Assembly (NCBI GenBank): GCA_024405255.1
Contig: JAKSOY010000236.1
Span: 1-6,792, forward strand
Length of the DNA: 6,792 nt
Reading direction: 5' to 3'
DNA from: Kiritimatiellia bacterium
GTDB taxonomy: Bacteria > Verrucomicrobiota > Kiritimatiellia > RFP12 > UBA1067
The notes under the pieces were generated by a model, which was not told the DNA's origin, did not search any database, and was given only the letters and a program-made list of their open reading frames with translations. A program made the position numbers and the translations under genes. This document shows positions 5,668 to 6,792 of this stretch, one piece after another (position 1 is the stretch's first letter; each line of letters opens with the position of its first letter).

Positions 5668-6621
5668 TCATTTGAGATAACGGGCCTTGTAGAAGCGCGC
5701 GTCTTTCAAATGGTAGCGCTGGGGGCCGGAGGGACCCGTTGCGCTGAAGGTGTCCGTCCACCACTGCACCTTGGGAGAGAGCCGCAGCGTTTGCCCCACC
5801 TCGCCCTTTTCGTTCGGCAGGAACGAGATGCTCTTCACGTCCCGAACGGGAACGACATCCTTGAAGCCCTCCGTACGCGCATCGATCGAGAACCACACGT
5901 ATCCCTCGTGCGCCGTCGCCACGAGGCACCGCCGATGAGCGGCATCGCCCAGTGCAGGCACGAGGTCGTGTCCCGACAGCAGTCCTGCATCCTTGAGGTA
6001 CCACGCCTTCTCCCGCTTGAGCGCCATCGCCGTGGGATCATAGGCGAATCTTTCAAGCGCATGACCGCCGAGCGCCCACAGGCAGTTCCGTTCGCGATCC
6101 CAAAATACGCCATGCGCGCCATTGAGCCGATAGACCTTCTGCGGCTGCGCCTTCGGCTCAAAGGGATGCGACGCCACATCGAAAAGCGTGAGCCGGTTCC
6201 CCTCCGAAGAGGCGACGACCACGCGTCCATCCGGCAGGCGCTCGATCGAATGGGGATTCCCGCCCGCGAATCCATAGAACACCGTCCGCTTCGTCGCGCG
6301 ATCGATCGCCGCGAATCCGCCGCCCGAGGCCGTCATGAAAATGAGATTGCCGAGCACTTTGCATTCGTCCGGATTGCTGAACGTCTTGCGCGCCGCCGCC
6401 GGGATCCCGGGATCCTTCTCCGGCCGCCACTCCCAGACGATCGCCGATTCCGTCGTCGGATCCTCGCCCGCAACCGGCTCGAGCATCACCAGCCGATGCT
6501 CCTTCTGTTCGGCCGCGATCACCCGATAGGGGTGTCCCTCGACCGCCCCCGCGCCCCCGGCGAGGAGCAGACTCAGCGCAAGGGCAATTCCCCGGCCCGC
6601 AACGTTCAACATGGTCCGCAT
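5668..6621 (-). CDS. Secreted DUF6528-like beta-propeller protein
   Basis: A 317-residue protein with a signal peptide: a short positive start (Arg2, Arg10), a hydrophobic core at about 11-22, and a likely cut after AGA (residues 24-26). The mature part looks like DUF6528, a family of beta-propeller-like proteins without a known reaction. Repeated blade-like segments include RVIAAEQKEHRLVMLEP (33-49), HSIERLPDGRVVVASSEGN (124-142), HGVFWD (170-175) with LWALGGHALERF (181-192), and SGHDLVP (216-222). The C-terminus carries WWTDTFSATGP (287-297) and FYKARYLK (310-317). It probably acts in the periplasm or outside, perhaps binding a ligand or sugar. The ATG at 6621 has GGAG 8 nt upstream and begins the signal peptide; the frame is open to the window edge, but that part covers the promoter and leader. 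No partner gene is visible. Family assignment is from recalled motifs and is less sure than the secreted-propeller description. Confidence 0.75.
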   Translation of the reverse strand: MRTMLNVAGRGIALALSLLLAGGAGAVEGHPYRVIAAEQKEHRLVMLEPVAGEDPTTESAIVWEWRPEKDPGIPAAARKTFSNPDECKVLGNLIFMTASGGGFAAIDRATKRTVFYGFAGGNPHSIERLPDGRVVVASSEGNRLTLFDVASHPFEPKAQPQKVYRLNGAHGVFWDRERNCLWALGGHALERFAYDPTAMALKREKAWYLKDAGLLSGHDLVPALGDAAHRRCLVATAHEGYVWFSIDARTEGFKDVVPVRDVKSISFLPNEKGEVGQTLRLSPKVQWWTDTFSATGPSGPQRYHLKDARFYKARYLK

Positions 6622-6648
6622 CTTGAAATCTCCGTTTCTCAGTACCTT

Positions 6649-6717
6649 GGAATGGTTCGTCGGAACCCACCAGGCGACCCGCGCGCCCGCGATGCCGACA
6701 ACGATTGAAACCATTCC
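6649..6717 (-). promoter_or_regulatory. Structured leader hairpin before secreted protein
   Basis: In the leader RNA GGAATGGTT (from 6717-6709) can pair with AACCATTCC (6657-6649), a perfect 9-bp stem. The pairing continues inward with CG-rich arms (6695-6703 against 6658-6663) across small bulges. The loop is very GC-rich. The ribosome site at 6630-6633 stays outside the hairpin. The structure lies wholly between the predicted start site near 6724 and the ATG, so it may protect the messenger or serve as a control element. No known riboswitch class is recognised. Confidence 0.45.
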
Positions 6718-6730
6718 TGTCACGGTGGTC

Positions 6731-6759
6731 ATTATAGCATTGCAACCGACCAATGTAAA
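6731..6759 (-). promoter_or_regulatory. Near-consensus sigma-70 promoter, extended -10
   Basis: On the minus strand TTTACA (6754-6759) and a perfect TATAAT (6731-6736) are separated by 17 bp, with TGC directly before the -10. Transcription would start near 6724, about 100 nt before the secreted-protein ATG. It is the best promoter in the window and shows that this organism uses a standard housekeeping sigma factor. Confidence 0.75.
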
Positions 6760-6792
6760 GGCGAACTGCCCGTTTTCATCGCCGCAGGCCAA

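Noticed and set aside
6622..6792. N-terminal extension of the secreted protein to the window edge
   Set aside because: The extra frame crosses a near-consensus promoter and a structured leader, and the signal peptide plus ribosome site place the start at 6621.

Overview
All six protein genes found in this window lie on the minus strand. The DNA is GC-rich except for the ATPase gene at 4109-5518 and its upstream region, which are visibly richer in A and T. The mix of genes (a solitary DUF234-type ATPase, a DUF6528-like secreted protein, a long-form sulfate-exporter-family transporter) together with an odd low-complexity spacer suggests an uncultured member of the Planctomycetota-Verrucomicrobiota group, perhaps Kiritimatiellota or Lentisphaerota. 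That placement is inference; nothing in the window proves it.

Layout in the direction of transcription (right to left). At 6731-6759 a near-consensus sigma-70 promoter leads through a 100-nt leader with a strong potential hairpin into a secreted beta-propeller-like protein (5668-6621). A 149-bp spacer at 5519-5667 holds two copies of an inverted-repeat element, 63 bp apart; one lies directly over the promoter of the next gene, an AAA+ ATPase with a PD-(D/E)XK-like C-terminal domain (4109-5518). After 53 bp come a siroheme/4Fe-4S nitrite/sulfite reductase (2520-4055) and, 17 bp later, a sulfate-exporter-family transporter (1111-2502). A 147-bp spacer without any C on the coding strand, built of 7-bp repeats in 21-bp triplets, then leads to a small two-helix membrane protein (706-963). 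Last is ribH, lumazine synthase (104-565), with its own sigma-70-type promoter, followed by a duplicated 33-bp repeat and a possible terminator at the window's left edge.

How the genes fit together: the reductase and transporter look like a sulfur-oxyanion unit (sulfite reduction to sulfide plus oxyanion or sulfonate-related transport), possibly including the small membrane protein. RibH makes a riboflavin precursor and is independently promoted. The ATPase looks like a later insertion with its own control region. I found no RNA genes, CRISPR array, insertion sequence or complete new multi-gene system. The best candidates for something undescribed are the duplicated dyad controlling the ATPase and the C-less heptad spacer.
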